64,000 nt of DNA from Lumnitzera littorea (GCA_024138015.1 JAMXBB010000003.1:79407644-79471643), one strand, 5' to 3'; shown: positions 51,101 through 62,266, numbered from the stretch's first letter. Translations and numbers: made by a program. The notes: generated by a model from the letters alone, not told the origin.

Positions 51101-52252
51101 ATAATGCAATATCTTAGTTCCTAAAGGATTACTTTAGTATTATATGTATTTATGAATGATTGAAAATTATTTTTGATCTTTTACTAATGATTTGGCAAGA
51201 TACTAAGGATATATTATTAATTAGGGTTTTATAGTAAGTTATGATGAATTAATATTTTTATATCCTTAAAGTTATATTTTTAGGGTTTTTATTACTTTCG
51301 GATGAAATCTTTAGTATTTATATACGTTTAGGATGTAAAAATTTTATATACGATTGATTAGTTATTTTAGGGTTTTCACTGTTACTAGCCTTGTAAACTC
51401 TTAGGAATATTTAACACACTTAAGTCTACTTCAGATGTTAGGTTGAAAAATTTTAGGGTTTACATGCCCCGTCTTCGTCTATGGGCTTACTAGGTGTTTA
51501 AGGTGCTGTATCTTGAGACTTTTGCTTAAGGGTGAGGTGGACTGTTTATGCCGCTTATTGGGGTTTATTACTTAGGTAATTAATGGCAAGATAATAACCA
51601 GAATTAGTAACATGGATATAATAACTAATTAGTACCTAAGTGATAGGTATCTAGATTTGACGATACAAAATGGCTTTGGAGGGCATTAAATCTACGCTAT
51701 ATATAGGACCGGTTAACTATATATACTTGTTTGGCATATGGTTGGTGTTTTTATAATTAGATCGGCCTGACTAATGCTTGTATAGTATGGTTTGAGAAGT
51801 TTACTTACTAAGCTAGTTAGCTTAATCCCTAGCAAATTTTTATTGGTGCAAGCCTACTTATGGCTTATACCCAGGTGAAGACTTCTATAGGTTAGCACCA
51901 TTGGTTTTGGGATCATCAATTGTGAGGTTGAGTAGCTAAGAGGAATATTTAGGTTGTTTAGACCTATGTTATGTTATATGTGATCAGTAGCATAATTGGA
52001 CTACTATTTTAGTTACTATGTTGGTATTATGACTCATAAACTTATTCGGGAACCTATATGTCTTAAGCTATTTCCTTTTATAATATTTGGATTATTGTTA
52101 GTAATTAATTGCTTGAATTATCATTTGAATTTTTCTTACTAATGTAGTAATCTAGTATGTATAATAGCTTAGTATATTGCAAGGAAGCTTCTAGATTGAC
52201 GTGGTTATTGATATGAGATCTTTGTATGGCATATAGCGTACTACTATGACCA
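48199..52252 (+). mobile_element. long LTR-like repeat, copy B (right end approximate)
   Basis: Starts TGTCATGAATTAAGGACTG, matching the first bases of copy A at 27904. It follows copy A through the block at about 48724 (agatttaataccctccgaag), the ctctagactcgaccctta block near 48925, the tataca-rich part near 49900-50400 and the agggtt blocks near 51200-51460. A possible end is actatgacca at 52252 (TGTCA ... TGACcA). No matching 5-bp duplication was found (left flank tgcct). Opposite ends could be an LTR pair, two solo LTRs, or parts of larger insertions. Confidence 0.6.
50750..50818. promoter_or_regulatory. cluster of W-box motifs inside LTR copy B
   Basis: Within about 70 bp I count seven TTGAC[CT] cores: four on the plus strand (ttgact) and three on the minus strand (seen as agtcaa or ggtcaa). 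TTGAC[CT] is the binding core of WRKY transcription factors. They sit in a short diverged repeat built on ttgacttagtcaac. No function is shown. Confidence 0.5.
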
Positions 52253-52389
52253 GCTTACTTCTCAGGTCATGATAGAAGCCCTCTACCTTACTACATATCA
52301 TTTTCTTCATATCTTAAAAACCTCTTCAAACTTTGTACAACAAACTTATTGCATCTACTTTCAATGATCACTACTAGTATGGACTATAA

Positions 52390-54280
52390 GTTGCAACTAA
52401 GCTCAAATTTCTCCTTTCTTTGTCATAGAATTTGTTTCCCTTACTTTCACTTCCATTGTTTGTACTAGAATTAGTAACATTAGAGTCCCTTTGCATTAAG
52501 TATCTACTATTCTCAGTCTTGTTTGTATTGTTCTTCCACTGGGAAAAGTTGGTCTAAAAATCATTTCTATCACTTTCTCTAGTAGCCTCATTCCCATTTT
52601 CTCCACCCATCCCTAAACTTTACTTGCCATTCTATTCCTATACATCTCCATTTGTACTTGCCATAGCCATATCATGGACTTAATGTTTACCTATGGTGTT
52701 TGACACCTATAATACAGAATTCTCATATCCACTATTACTTTAACCTTAATCACTATGTTGTTGTGCAAGCTTTTTTAAGGAAACTCTCTCACCTTTTTCA
52801 CTTCATTCTTTATTTGAAGCTTGGAAAATGAAAGAGCTAGCATTTTTTGTATTTTCCTTAAAAGGTCTTGATAGTTAAGAACCATTAACATTTCTCTCAA
52901 TGTTACTTTCACTCCTCCTTATTGTTGACTCATTCATCTTAAGCCCTTCATTAATGTTATTTACACTCTTCTTCTTTGGCCAACATAATTTGATTGTCTC
53001 CTGCTATCATTTGACCTTTCCTCTTGTCTTTTTAACTTACTCTTTTATAGATTTTTCTTATACTCTACTTTTATCTCTTCACCATATTCTTTTTCTTTAT
53101 CATTTTTGTAGTATTCAACAATATCCTCAGCTTTCTCCTAAGTACTTTCCCCAAGCACCCGTTCTTTGTTATTAATGCTTTTTTCCCTTAACTATTCCCT
53201 TACCCTACTTCTTTTGTCTCCCAATCCATTTTCCTCCCCTTTTCACATTCTCCCTCCTTTTTCTTTTCTTTCTCATTTTCTACAATTTGTTCTCTTTGCC
53301 TATTTTCATTCACAGCACTCCCATTCCTATTCTTAGGACATTTTATCTTGCTATGGTTTATTTTCCCATTTAGTAGACCCTTATATTGAATATGATATGC
53401 CACCTTCTTTATCACTATTGTGTGGTATAGTAGTTTATTTAAATTCACTTGCACACATATATGTACAAACTTCCTTCTCTCAAGATCTATAGCATAAATG
53501 TCATACTTTAACACGAGGCCAATCTGCTTCACAATTCTCTTGATATCTAATTGAGAGAATTATTCAACTGGTAGCCTAATAATTCTTATGCATACTATGA
53601 TATCATTAAGTCTAGTTGCTTCTAGTCTAAAGTTTGGTTCCCACTTCCTTAACACTTTGTACATTCCATTGGAGAACCAAGGACCATTCAATATGACCCA
53701 ATTAAAATTCTTCTATTGTACCTAAGGAATCTAAGTAAAACCCTTCACTAGCACTTGTAAGCTTAAGCATGGTCACTCCCTTCCACATTCTTTTAATTTT
53801 TCTAATAAGAACTGACATCTTAGGTTTGGCCCCATTACCTACACAATAGAGGTGTCATTCCATGGGTCATATAGGATGTCGTTTTTAGCTATGGAAAAAG
53901 AATACATAAAAGACTCCCGGTTCATCCCATTTAGAAGCTCCATCCTTCTCCTCAACAAATTCCTCTTGATCATGGTTCCTGTCCACTTCCTCTCTACTCT
54001 CATCAAAGCAAAACTTTTCATATGTCTATAGAATGTTCACTAATATAGTATCCCTAAAAGAAAGCTTAGCGTTTGTTTTATCATTACTTTTGCCCCCCGT
54101 AAAGGAAGAATTTATAGGCTTCGGAGTTACGTCATCCTTTGTCGAAGCAAGTTTCTTCTTATTTTGGTGTAGGCAATCACTTTCTTCGTCTGTCGAAGAG
54201 GAATACTCGTTTCTGCCCATACTAATCTTTTTTTTTCCCCCCTTTTCCTTTAGCTTTTTAACTATTTTCACTCTTCTATT
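52390..54280 (-). pseudogene. LINE ORF1 remnant (DUF4283 and CCHC type)
   Basis: Minus-strand order from 54271: an acidic, lysine-rich start with AKLSFRDTILVN, typical of plant LINE ORF1. Then a decayed region (54021-53540) with blocks such as LIRKIKRMWKGVTMLKLTS fitting DUF4283. A 110-codon frame at 53532-53200 follows: IGLVLKYDIYAIDLERRKFV, VQVNLNKLL, VAYHIQYKGL, then HSKIKCP. This matches the end of DUF4283 and the CCHC zinc-finger (zf-CCHC_4) layout, although the full C-x2-C-x4-H pattern is damaged. From 53200 to about 52390 a low-complexity Ser/Asn/Lys tail (SNVTNSSTNNGSESKGNKF) fits the ORF1 C-terminus. ORF2 does not follow directly. ORF1 proteins bind the element RNA. Confidence 0.65.
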
Positions 54281-56299
54281 TTGTATTACAGGATCCGAAA
54301 ACTAAAGTTACACAAAAGGAAAATATCTATAGCTCTCTCTTACTCTTTTTGACCTAGGCATCAAACAACTCTTCCCTTGAGTTATCCCATAAAATTCATC
54401 TAAATCTAAGAAAAATAGTGTCTAATTTGATTTTACTACTTTTATTGAAAAAAAAAAAAAAAGAACGTTCGATTGTACTACTTACTCAATGTTAGGAGTT
54501 AATTCTAATATGCATTCTTTAGTCCTAAAAGTTATTAGCCTTTAAGGTTTTTCATGTGTGCAATACTTTAGACAATTGGGAGATGGCTAAAATTCAATTT
54601 ATTTATTAACTAAAGGAGAAATAGAGTGGACAAAGTCATAGTTATCCACTTTATTCCATAATAACCTATTTAATAGTAAGAGACATTAAATATGTAACTT
54701 TTATTTTTATCAGGATCTTTATATGTAATATGTTCTATTTTCCTCTTCCATTTTCAATTTAATAAATATCCTATAAAACATAGTTGGAAAAGGGGAAAAA
54801 AAAACCACAACGTTTTTATGTGATCTATGGTCCCTCGAAAGAAAAAAAAAAAAAAGACTCATGCAATGGTTTAAATCCTTGAGGATTTTGCAAATAGAAA
54901 CATTAAAAAAAAAAGGAATTTAAGAGAGAATTAATGAAACATAAATTAATTTCCATTGTTGAATTAATCATTTACATTTTAGAAACAGTTTTTTCTTGCA
55001 TACAATTAGTTTCATATTATAATGATGTGTACCTAAAATAACAAAACGTGTTAAATTCAACCCTTAAATGTTAATTTAAGTAACTAAAAAGTTTGAACTA
55101 CAAACAAATCTTCACCTTGAGGAGAAGTGATTCAATGGATAATATACGTTACTTGTTACGTATATATAATATATAAATATTAATAAAATATTGATATATA
55201 TATATATATATATAATGTGTACAAATTAAGAGTAGTAATCAGTTTAGGTAGTGGTAACACTTAATAAATGTTTTTTTCAATCTTGAGAAATTAGTCCTCA
55301 AATCTTGCTATAATATGTTCATTCAGGGAAAATAAATCTTCTTAGTGGTAACTCATCTTCTCTTTTTTCTATTCTTGCATAACATTCAAGGATGCTATTT
55401 TCTGTGTTTTAGTTTCCATTTGTTTTAGGTAACTCATCTTCTTAAATGGATTGTTTTTTTGATTATTTTATCATTAGATTCAGTAACTTTCATCTCTAGA
55501 AGCTTTGCCATCTAAACCGCTACGCGAATACAAAATATTCACCTTCTTTCTTTGTGTAATCCACTTCTCCTTCCCTAAGGTCATGGCTATCAATAGATTT
55601 ACACTATATTAGGATTATTGATCTCAGGGGCAAGGTGAAGCCATCAGGAAGTACAGTAGACGCGTCTTTAGCCATACTTCATGGTCCTGTTTTGTTATTT
55701 GGGTGCCTAGTATTCTCGAAGCATCGATAAGGCATACCTTCATTCATGGATGTGTCCTCCTTTCACTGGTTAAAGAACATTCTCCAGTGCACTTCCCTTC
55801 GAGATGCTTTTTTAGTCACCTAAAGTAAAAAAATAGGCAAACAGGAGCTCAATGGACAAAGATAAAAATTCTTGAAGCCATCCCTCATTCATCAATTGAC
55901 ACCAAAACGTCTCTTGCTAAAGCTAAATGCTTGAAGGTCTCTTTCACTCTTTTTCCCTCTTTATTATTGAGTCATTTTTTAGCGGAACGTTTGCATTCTT
56001 AGCCTAAAATGCATATAATTGCATTTCTTCTGTTTTTTTTTTTAATTTTTTTTTTATTTTTGCCATTTAAAGGATGGGTAAGGTGCCATTAAATAACAAG
56101 AATTTTGCGGAAAAAAAAAGGGGAAGAATTTGAGATCTCACTTCATTCATCAAAAAGGGTCTTTATTCATGTTCAAAATCAGAGAGCCTTTGACATGTGG
56201 TCCCATTGACTTATCAAATGTTAGATTAACATTAGTTATCTCCAAACATTTTGGATTACCACCTTTTGCTCTAGCTAAGGTGATAGTAATTAGGGTCCT
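54281..56299. other. about 2 kb without a recognisable gene
   Basis: AT-rich DNA with A/T runs (for example 54448-54462, 54841-54855) and an (AT)n run near 55195-55214. A stretch near 55600-55820 has a more protein-like composition on the plus strand, but stops break it and I do not recognise it. Confidence 0.4.
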
Positions 56300-57050
56300 G
56301 AAAGAAGTTAAGTGAGAGCTCAAGATAATCTAATTGCAAATGATTGAGATCGTTAAGACCAACCAAGGTGAGACCACTTAAAGCAAACAGAAGACCACGA
56401 GCAAGGTCAACTAGGCAATTGACTTAAAAGCAAGCAATTGGATGAAGTGTAACCAACCTTAGTTGGGCTAAGAGCCAATTGACCATCCGAGTCTTTTATT
56501 ATGTTTCGTTATTTTGTAATATTTTATTTAGTTAATTAAGGATTTCAATTAGTCATTTACATTATAGTTATTTTAATTTTAGAGAGTTTCGTTTTATGTT
56601 ATTTATTAAGGTTTATTGCCTTTGCCTCCGAAAATAAGACTTAGGTTATAATTGACATATTGAGCTTCTTTACATATTGAAAGACAATTTTTTTGTTTAA
56701 GTGATTTCTTAAATAAACTAATATTATAAATCAACCTTCTTGATTATGGCAATCTAGATTAATTGAATTAGCATATGTAAAAATGGTTCTTCTTTTACTC
56801 CCTTATTGTATTCTATACTCGTAAGTGAGTCATATTAATCATAGAAATTCAATTCTTAGTTTAATTATTTGTTAGAATTTATAATTATTTATCATCCATA
56901 TCCCTTATTTACCTTACATTATACAAAAATATACACAAAATTCCCATATTTTATTACCTAAAAACCTATAAATACAAAAATACCCAATTTAGATATTTGC
57001 TATGCTACATTGATTGTACATTGAATCAAAGTTTAGATCTACAACATATT
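56300..57050 (+). mobile_element. 5' LTR (right part) of a plus-strand gypsy element
   Basis: A TATA box (ctataaata, 56966-56974) is followed about 80 bp later by the probable LTR end (acaaca) and a primer-binding site at 57057. The left limit is unknown, so the start given is arbitrary within the AT-rich stretch. Confidence 0.45.
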
Positions 57051-57056
57051 AAATTT

Positions 57057-57068
57057 TAGTATTAGAGC
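57057..57068 (+). other. primer-binding site (initiator tRNA-Met type)
   Basis: tagtattagagc differs at two positions from tggtatcagagc, the site complementary to the 3' end of plant tRNA-iMet, and is followed by acaacatg. It lies just after a TATA-bearing LTR and about 240 bp before gag. Confidence 0.55.
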
Positions 57069-57294
57069 ACAACATGCTTTGATTTGATAAGTTTTTGGTT
57101 TCATTGCTCTACAATTGAAATTTCTAGCATGAAGGTGATTAATTTGGGTTTGCTTAGCTTGTAAATTATTGGTGATTGTGGGTTAACTGTTAGTTGTGCT
57201 TTTTAAGGGCGATCTTTAGTAGTTACAATACAAAGGCTTCCGTTGATATTACATATTAAGTGTTTGTTAATCTGTCTATGAAAGGTTTTGTCTA

Positions 57295-57536
57295 TTTCAA
57301 TATGTCTAGCAAAAGTACCTATGATGATGGTGTTAGTGAACAAGGTGTTTGAGGTAACAACAACCATTAAGGGGTGAATATGTAGTAAACATCAACCAAT
57401 AAACAAATATTTGATCTTGCCACAATGATACAAAATCTTGTCATCCTACAAAACAATTTCTTGCAAACTTTAGGAAGTTGGTTGAACATTGCCTCTAGTA
57501 ATATTGAAGTAAATGAGCTTAAATCAATGGAAGATG

Positions 57537-57572
<36 letters not shown>

Positions 57573-58090
57573 AATCTCTAGAAGAGAAGAGTGTCATTGG
57601 TGAAGGTGTGATAAGTACATGGCATGAGATGAAATGGTTGCTACACAAGAGGTTTTTACATGATTACTATCGTTATTGACATTTTCAAAGCTTTAGATAT
57701 TTCAACAAGGAGAAATGGGCACTGATTATTATGTTAAAGAATTTGAAATGCTGATGATTATATGTGATGTTAATGAACCAAAAGAATAGATGATTGCTAG
57801 ACTTGTTATTGGGTTGAAACATAAAATATCCAATACAGTTGAGCTACAATAATTAGATACTTTGGCTAAAGCTATACAAATTGTTCTTAAAGTAGAGAGA
57901 TAGAGCCATAAAAATCAACTCTTCATAACACTAGAATATCCTTTAAGGCCAATTAATCCTAGCAGCTTCATGGGTAGTGATGATAAAGAGGTGCATAGAA
58001 TTATGTGTAAATATAGAGATATAGAGTTTGATAGGAGAGATGTTAAGAAATATGCATAAGGTGAGGGTAGTAGACACATATCTCATTAGA
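57295..58090 (+). pseudogene. gypsy gag fragment
   Basis: A frame at 57425-57679 contains poly-Lys coded by an A run, followed by STWHEMKWLLHKRFLHDYY, the gag core seen in plant gypsy elements. After a frame change the next blocks are QQGEMGTDYYVKEFEML, ICDVNEPKE, MIARLVIGLKHKISNTVELQ and LDTLAKAIQIVLKVER; all match gypsy gag order. The fragment stops near 58090; the complete element at 58252 is inserted about 160 bp further on. No protease or RT follows on the plus strand. Pseudogene with stops and frameshifts. Confidence 0.7.
57539..57571 (+). repeat. poly(A) run of 33 within the gag fragment
   Basis: Thirty-three consecutive A bases. The frame stays open across it (coding Lys), but the length is likely to vary between copies and sequencing runs. 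Confidence 0.9.
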
Positions 58091-58246
58091 CACATCCTTT
58101 GTTAGAGACAATGTAATAGGAACCAAGTCTCTAAACCTATTACAAGACTTATACCTGGAGCTGTGCTAGAGGCTTGTAAGGCTTGACCTGGTGTATGATG
58201 AAGATTTCTACTAAGTTTGAGGCCTTTACCACTTCTTTTAAGCTAG

Positions 58247-58251
58247 GTATA
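58247..58251. repeat. target-site duplication GTATA, left
   Basis: GTATA directly before the left LTR; the same five bases follow the right LTR at 62262-62266. Five-base duplications are typical of gypsy insertion. Confidence 0.85.
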
Positions 58252-59176
58252 TGATACGGCAGTGGGTTTCGAATCAAGAATGAGGCAGTCGGGATTTAAG
58301 TGGGTATGATGAATAGGAAGTAAAATGGGTGAGTTCGACAGTGAATGTGTATGGATATCATGTACTAAGACACAAACATAATCAAAGGTTGAGCTCAAAA
58401 TAGGGTTTGATACGACTTACGAATACTAAATGTCACTTGAGATTTGAATGAGGGTTAGATGTAACTCACTAACTTGCTCAAACGAGGAGTTCGCCATAAT
58501 TTTAGGGATAAGATTGATAAAAACACAAGATGGATTAAAGAGTTAACCAACACTTAATAATCTAGAAAAGGCAAGCTTTAAGAGGTTTGGAGTATCCTTA
58601 CTCGAGAAAGGAATGTTCAAGTGTAAAACACTGTTTGAATATTCTTCTAATGATGTTCTTTCCTAATTATAAATGTTGTTATTTATAGCAAGTTTTAAAA
58701 CCCTAGTGGCAAAATTGTAAATAATATACAAGGCCTTAAACCCTAAAGAATGAGCCTATAAATAAAATGAAGATAACATGTATAGGAATACAAAACTATA
58801 CATTTAATAGAACTAGTAGGCATGTAGTTATTCGGCCTGTACCGAAAGGAGTAGGATTCGAACTGGTCGGGGTCGGCAATTAGATGTTCGGGTTCGAGTA
58901 AGAGTCCTTAAAGTCTTGTAATGCTTAGTTGAGACACCTGAAAGGTCAGCCCATAATTGTTGAGTCTTCAAATTAGTCAGCACAAGTCTCTCCATACCAT
59001 ACCGAGTGGATCTTAGGCCTCTAACTCTCGGTAATGTGCTCTTTTGTCTTTTTGGCAGACGACAGGTCTGATGCCAAGTGTTTGCCTTTCTACCTCTCGG
59101 CCATCTGGCAATTGCTAAGGCTCAGCACAAATTGTTTGGCCTTAACTTTGAGATAGTTGTAGGTTGATTCCTATCA
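58252..59176 (-). repeat. LTR, low-coordinate copy (3' LTR in coding sense), 925 bp
   Basis: TGATAC at the left and CTATCA at the right. It holds a TATA-like box on the minus strand at 58680-58688 (ctataaata). A 30-bp block present twice in the other LTR is present once here, explaining the 925 against 955 bp. Confidence 0.9.
58680..58688 (-). promoter_or_regulatory. LTR TATA box (low-coordinate LTR)
   Basis: ctataaata on the minus strand; the partner LTR has it at 61765-61773. In the 5' (high-coordinate) copy this would be the promoter for the element's RNA. Confidence 0.55.
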
Positions 59177-61024
59177 TTGTCGTGGGGTTGAAAGAAAGTC
59201 ATCCTCGACTTTAGATGATGAGCACTAGCCTGAATCCAGAACAAACTTCTCTTCCCCTTTCTCTTCACCATGGGTGCTGAGTATCTCTACATTTCTTCAA
59301 TGCTCATGGGGCTCAAGCAATAGCTCTTTTCATCCTTTAAAACTGTATAAGTGTTGAGGAAGCCATCATGGATCACCTTTCGATCATACTCCCAAGGTCG
59401 GCTAAGAAGTAAATTTGCAGCATTCATAGGGACCACATCGAAGTCAATCTCTTCCTCGTACTATCTTGCCTTAAATGTTATCCAAGCTCTTTTATGCATA
59501 TGGACCATACCCTTATCATTAAACTACTTCAAACCATAATGTCGGGAGTATGGGTAGGTTAGCAATTTCATCTTTTCCACTAATTCAGCATAAACAATGT
59601 TGGTGTAGCTACCTCCATCAACAATTAGGGAATAGGTCTTCCCATTCACTAGATATCGTATGTGAAATAAATTTTCTCTTTATTCAGGATCTACTTTTAG
59701 GTTGGCTCGCTTGTTCGTCATGGCTACGAATTCATCTAGATTTTTGGCGTAGACATATTCTTTTATTAACTCATCTTCTAAACTCTTGTCACTTTGACTA
59801 TTTACTTGAGCATTAGGTCCTTCGCTTATTAAGACCATGACCCACTTATTCAAACATTAGGATGCAATATGTTCGTAGCCTAAGCATTTGAAGTACTTTA
59901 CTTCTCAGGCCTTGTTGTTGAGTGCTTTTTCTTTCTTAGCCCTCTTTGTCTTAGCCTGATTTGGTTAGCTAGACTCACCTTTCTCCATCTTCTTCTCTAG
60001 CCTTCTCTCGGCATACTTCTCAGGTTCAGGGCTAACTTGTTGAGGTCGATTAGTCAGCTTTTGATGCCTTTTCTGCCTCTGTCTTTCTACTCTCAATGCC
60101 AAATTGATTAGCTTATCCAATGAGTTAAATGGTTGCAATTCAACTATGTTGGCAATGTCGTCTTGGAGTCCACTAAAAAACCTAACAATGGTGTGGTCTT
60201 GTGGTTTGGCAATCTCACACCTCGTCATTAAGGTCTCAAACTCTTACAAGTACTCTTTGATAGTGTTTCAGTCTTATCTCAAGTGTTAGAAAGCATGGAG
60301 CATCTTCTACTTGAAGTAAGTCAGCACAAAGCATTGATTCATTACTCACTTCATAAGCCTCCAAGTTTTGATCGGCTCCTCTCCTTTGGCATCTCACTTA
60401 GCTACTAGCTTATCCTACTAAAGGCTTGCATATTCAACAAAGGCTAATGAAGCCAGCTTAACTTTTGTTCAGTCATCATACTCATAGCACTCAAACATCT
60501 TTTCTACTTTAGGAACCTAATCAAGGAACACTTTAGGTCGGTAGCTACCACTGAAAGTTGGTAGCTTAACTTTGATATTATCAAGTCCTCGGCCAAGAGC
60601 TTAGGGTTCATCCCTTACATTTCGAGCTGGTCAATTCTCCTTGGATCAGCCACTTCTATTGTAGCTTTGCTCAGCCATATTTCTTCTCAGCTTCGGCTAT
60701 CTTCTTCGGGCTCCTTGATTTGCCTTGGAGTCAACACTCTTATTATTGCTTCCTCTCAACATAGGTTGGTTTTCTCTTCTTCTCAGTTCGACAGCTCTTC
60801 TCAATTGTCACTTATGATAATTTAGCTCATTGGAACCACTTCTACTAGTGGGTGTTCATTCCCTTCTTTTACCTCGGCCAACACATTCGTAGCTTTTGAC
60901 TAACCCAATAAGCTACTGAATAAGGTCAATGAGATTCTAAATTTGACATTCCAAGTTGGTCAACATGTCTCCTCAAGCTTTCGCGATGACTGTCTCCATT
61001 ATTATTGATACTATCTTTCGACAT
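59177..61024 (-). pseudogene. gag and protease of the short LTR element
   Basis: Gag appears to start at 61024 (MSKDSINNNGDSHRESLR). Its core lies at 60228-59965 (FFSGLQDDIANIVELQPF, LALRVERQRQKRH). The zinc knuckle near 59905-59850 reads KYFKCLGYEHIAS, a stop, then CLNK: the first Cys is Tyr. The protease follows: LVNGKTYSLIVDGGSYTNIV keeps the D-G-G-S loop, then ELVEKMKLL, FNDKGMVHMHKRAW and IDFDVVPMNAANLLLSRPWE. The frame then runs to the end of the protease region and stops at SSKVEDDFLSTPRQ, a few bases before the LTR. RT and integrase are absent. Stops break the frame in several places. Gag would pack the element's RNA and the protease would cut gag; neither is likely to work here. Confidence 0.8.
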
Positions 61025-61290
61025 TGCGGTTTGTACAATAAATTCTAGAGAGAAAATTTAACAAATACGTAACATACTCAACTGTACTTGACTTGGAACC
61101 ACTACAAAGACAATTCCACAAATACTATTGTGATAGAATGTAACTTAGAAATTACTACTACTTGACTTCTTTAGCTACCCATGGCTATTAAGAACATGAA
61201 CAATGCACTATGCTATAGAACGATAATTAATAGAAATGTTCAAACCATGAATCAAACTTTGAAGGATACTAACACGCATGTCTTCCCAAA

Positions 61291-61302
61291 GCTCTGATTC
61301 CA
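61291..61302 (-). other. primer-binding site (initiator tRNA-Met type)
   Basis: On the minus strand tggaatcagagc follows the LTR after four bases (tcat). It differs at one base from tggtatcagagc, the usual tRNA-iMet site of plant LTR elements. It fixes the direction of the element as minus. Confidence 0.75.
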
Positions 61303-61306
61303 ATGA

Positions 61307-62261
61307 TGATACGGCAGTAGGTCTCGAACCAAGAATGAGGCAGTCGGGGTTCAAGTGAGTATGACGAATAGGAAGTAAAATGGGTGGGTTTGACAGTGAA
61401 TGTGTATGGATATCAAGTACTAAGACACAAACATAATCAAGGGTTGAGCTCAAAATAGGGTTTGATACGACTTACGAATACTAAATATCACTCGGGATTC
61501 GAATGAGGGTTAGATGTAACTCACTAATTTGCTCAAACGAGGAGTTCGCCATAATTTTAGGGATAAGATTGATAAAAACACAAGATGGATTAAAGAGTTA
61601 ACCAACAACACAAGATGGACTAAAGAGTTAACCAACACTCAATAATCTAAAAAAGGCAAGCTTTAAGAGGTCTGGAGTATCCTTACTCGAGAAGGGAATG
61701 TTCAAGTGTAAAACACTGTTTGAATATTCTTCTAATGATGTTCTTTGCTAATTACAAATGTTGCTATTTATAGCAAGTTCTAAAACCCTAGTGGCAAAAT
61801 TGTAAGTAATGTACAAGGCCTTAAATCTTAAAGAATGGGCCTATAAATAAAATAAAGATAACATGTACAAGAATACAAAACTATGCATTTAATAGAATTA
61901 GTGGGCATCTAGTTATTCGGCCTGTGCTGAAAGGAGTAGGATCCGAATTGGTTGGGGTCAGCAATTGGATGTTTTGGTTTAGGTAAGAGTCCTTAAAGTC
62001 TTGTAATGCTTAGTCGAGACACCCGAAAGGTCAGCTTATAATTGTCGAGTCCTTTAATTAGTCGGCACTAGTCTCTCTATACTGCGCTAAGTAGATTTTG
62101 TGCCTTTTACTCTTGGCAATGTGCTCTTTTGTCTTCTTAGCAGACGATAGGCTTGATGCTGAGTGTTTGCCTTTCTACCTTTCGGCTGTCTAGCAACCAC
62201 TAGGTCTCGGTACAAACTGTTCAACCGCGACTTCGAGATAGTCGTAGGCTGATTCTTATTA
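61307..62261 (-). repeat. LTR, high-coordinate copy (5' LTR in coding sense), 955 bp
   Basis: Same start as the low-coordinate LTR. Between about 61580 and 61640 a 30-bp block (acacaagatgga, then taaagagttaaccaac) occurs twice in tandem, once in the other LTR. The difference in length equals the 30 bp. The end is CTTATTA in place of CCTATCA. TATA-like box at 61765-61773 (minus). Confidence 0.9.
61765..61773 (-). promoter_or_regulatory. LTR TATA box (5' LTR)
   Basis: ctataaata on the minus strand, at the same position as in the other LTR. It is the likely promoter of the element's transcript. Confidence 0.55.
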
Positions 62262-62266
62262 GTATA
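62262..62266. repeat. target-site duplication GTATA, right
   Basis: GTATA directly after the right LTR, identical to 58247-58251. Confidence 0.85.

Larger units (their letters stand above)
58252..62261 (-). mobile_element. complete LTR retrotransposon with gag and protease only
   Basis: Two direct repeats, 58252-59176 and 61307-62261, flank 2130 bp. Both start TGATACGGCAGT; the left one ends CCTATCA, giving TG...CA with a 5-bp inverted repeat (TGATA/TATCA), and the right end is changed to TTATTA. The element is flanked by GTATA duplications. The coding sense is minus: primer-binding site at 61291-61302, gag from 61024, zinc knuckle and protease, then the 3' LTR. RT, RNase H and integrase are absent, so movement would need another element. 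The gag and protease frames have stops. No clear polypurine tract is visible next to 59176. The LTRs differ by about 6% over the 260 bp I compared by eye, apart from a 30-bp insertion. Confidence 0.9.

Noticed and set aside
27904..52252. Single 24-kb retrotransposon bounded by copies A and B
   Set aside because: No matching TSD, no primer-binding site after copy A, and strong divergence; kept only as a hypothesis in the findings.
55600..55830. Possible exon with protein-like text
   Set aside because: A stop breaks it after about 30 codons, and no splice sites or homologous family could be recognised.
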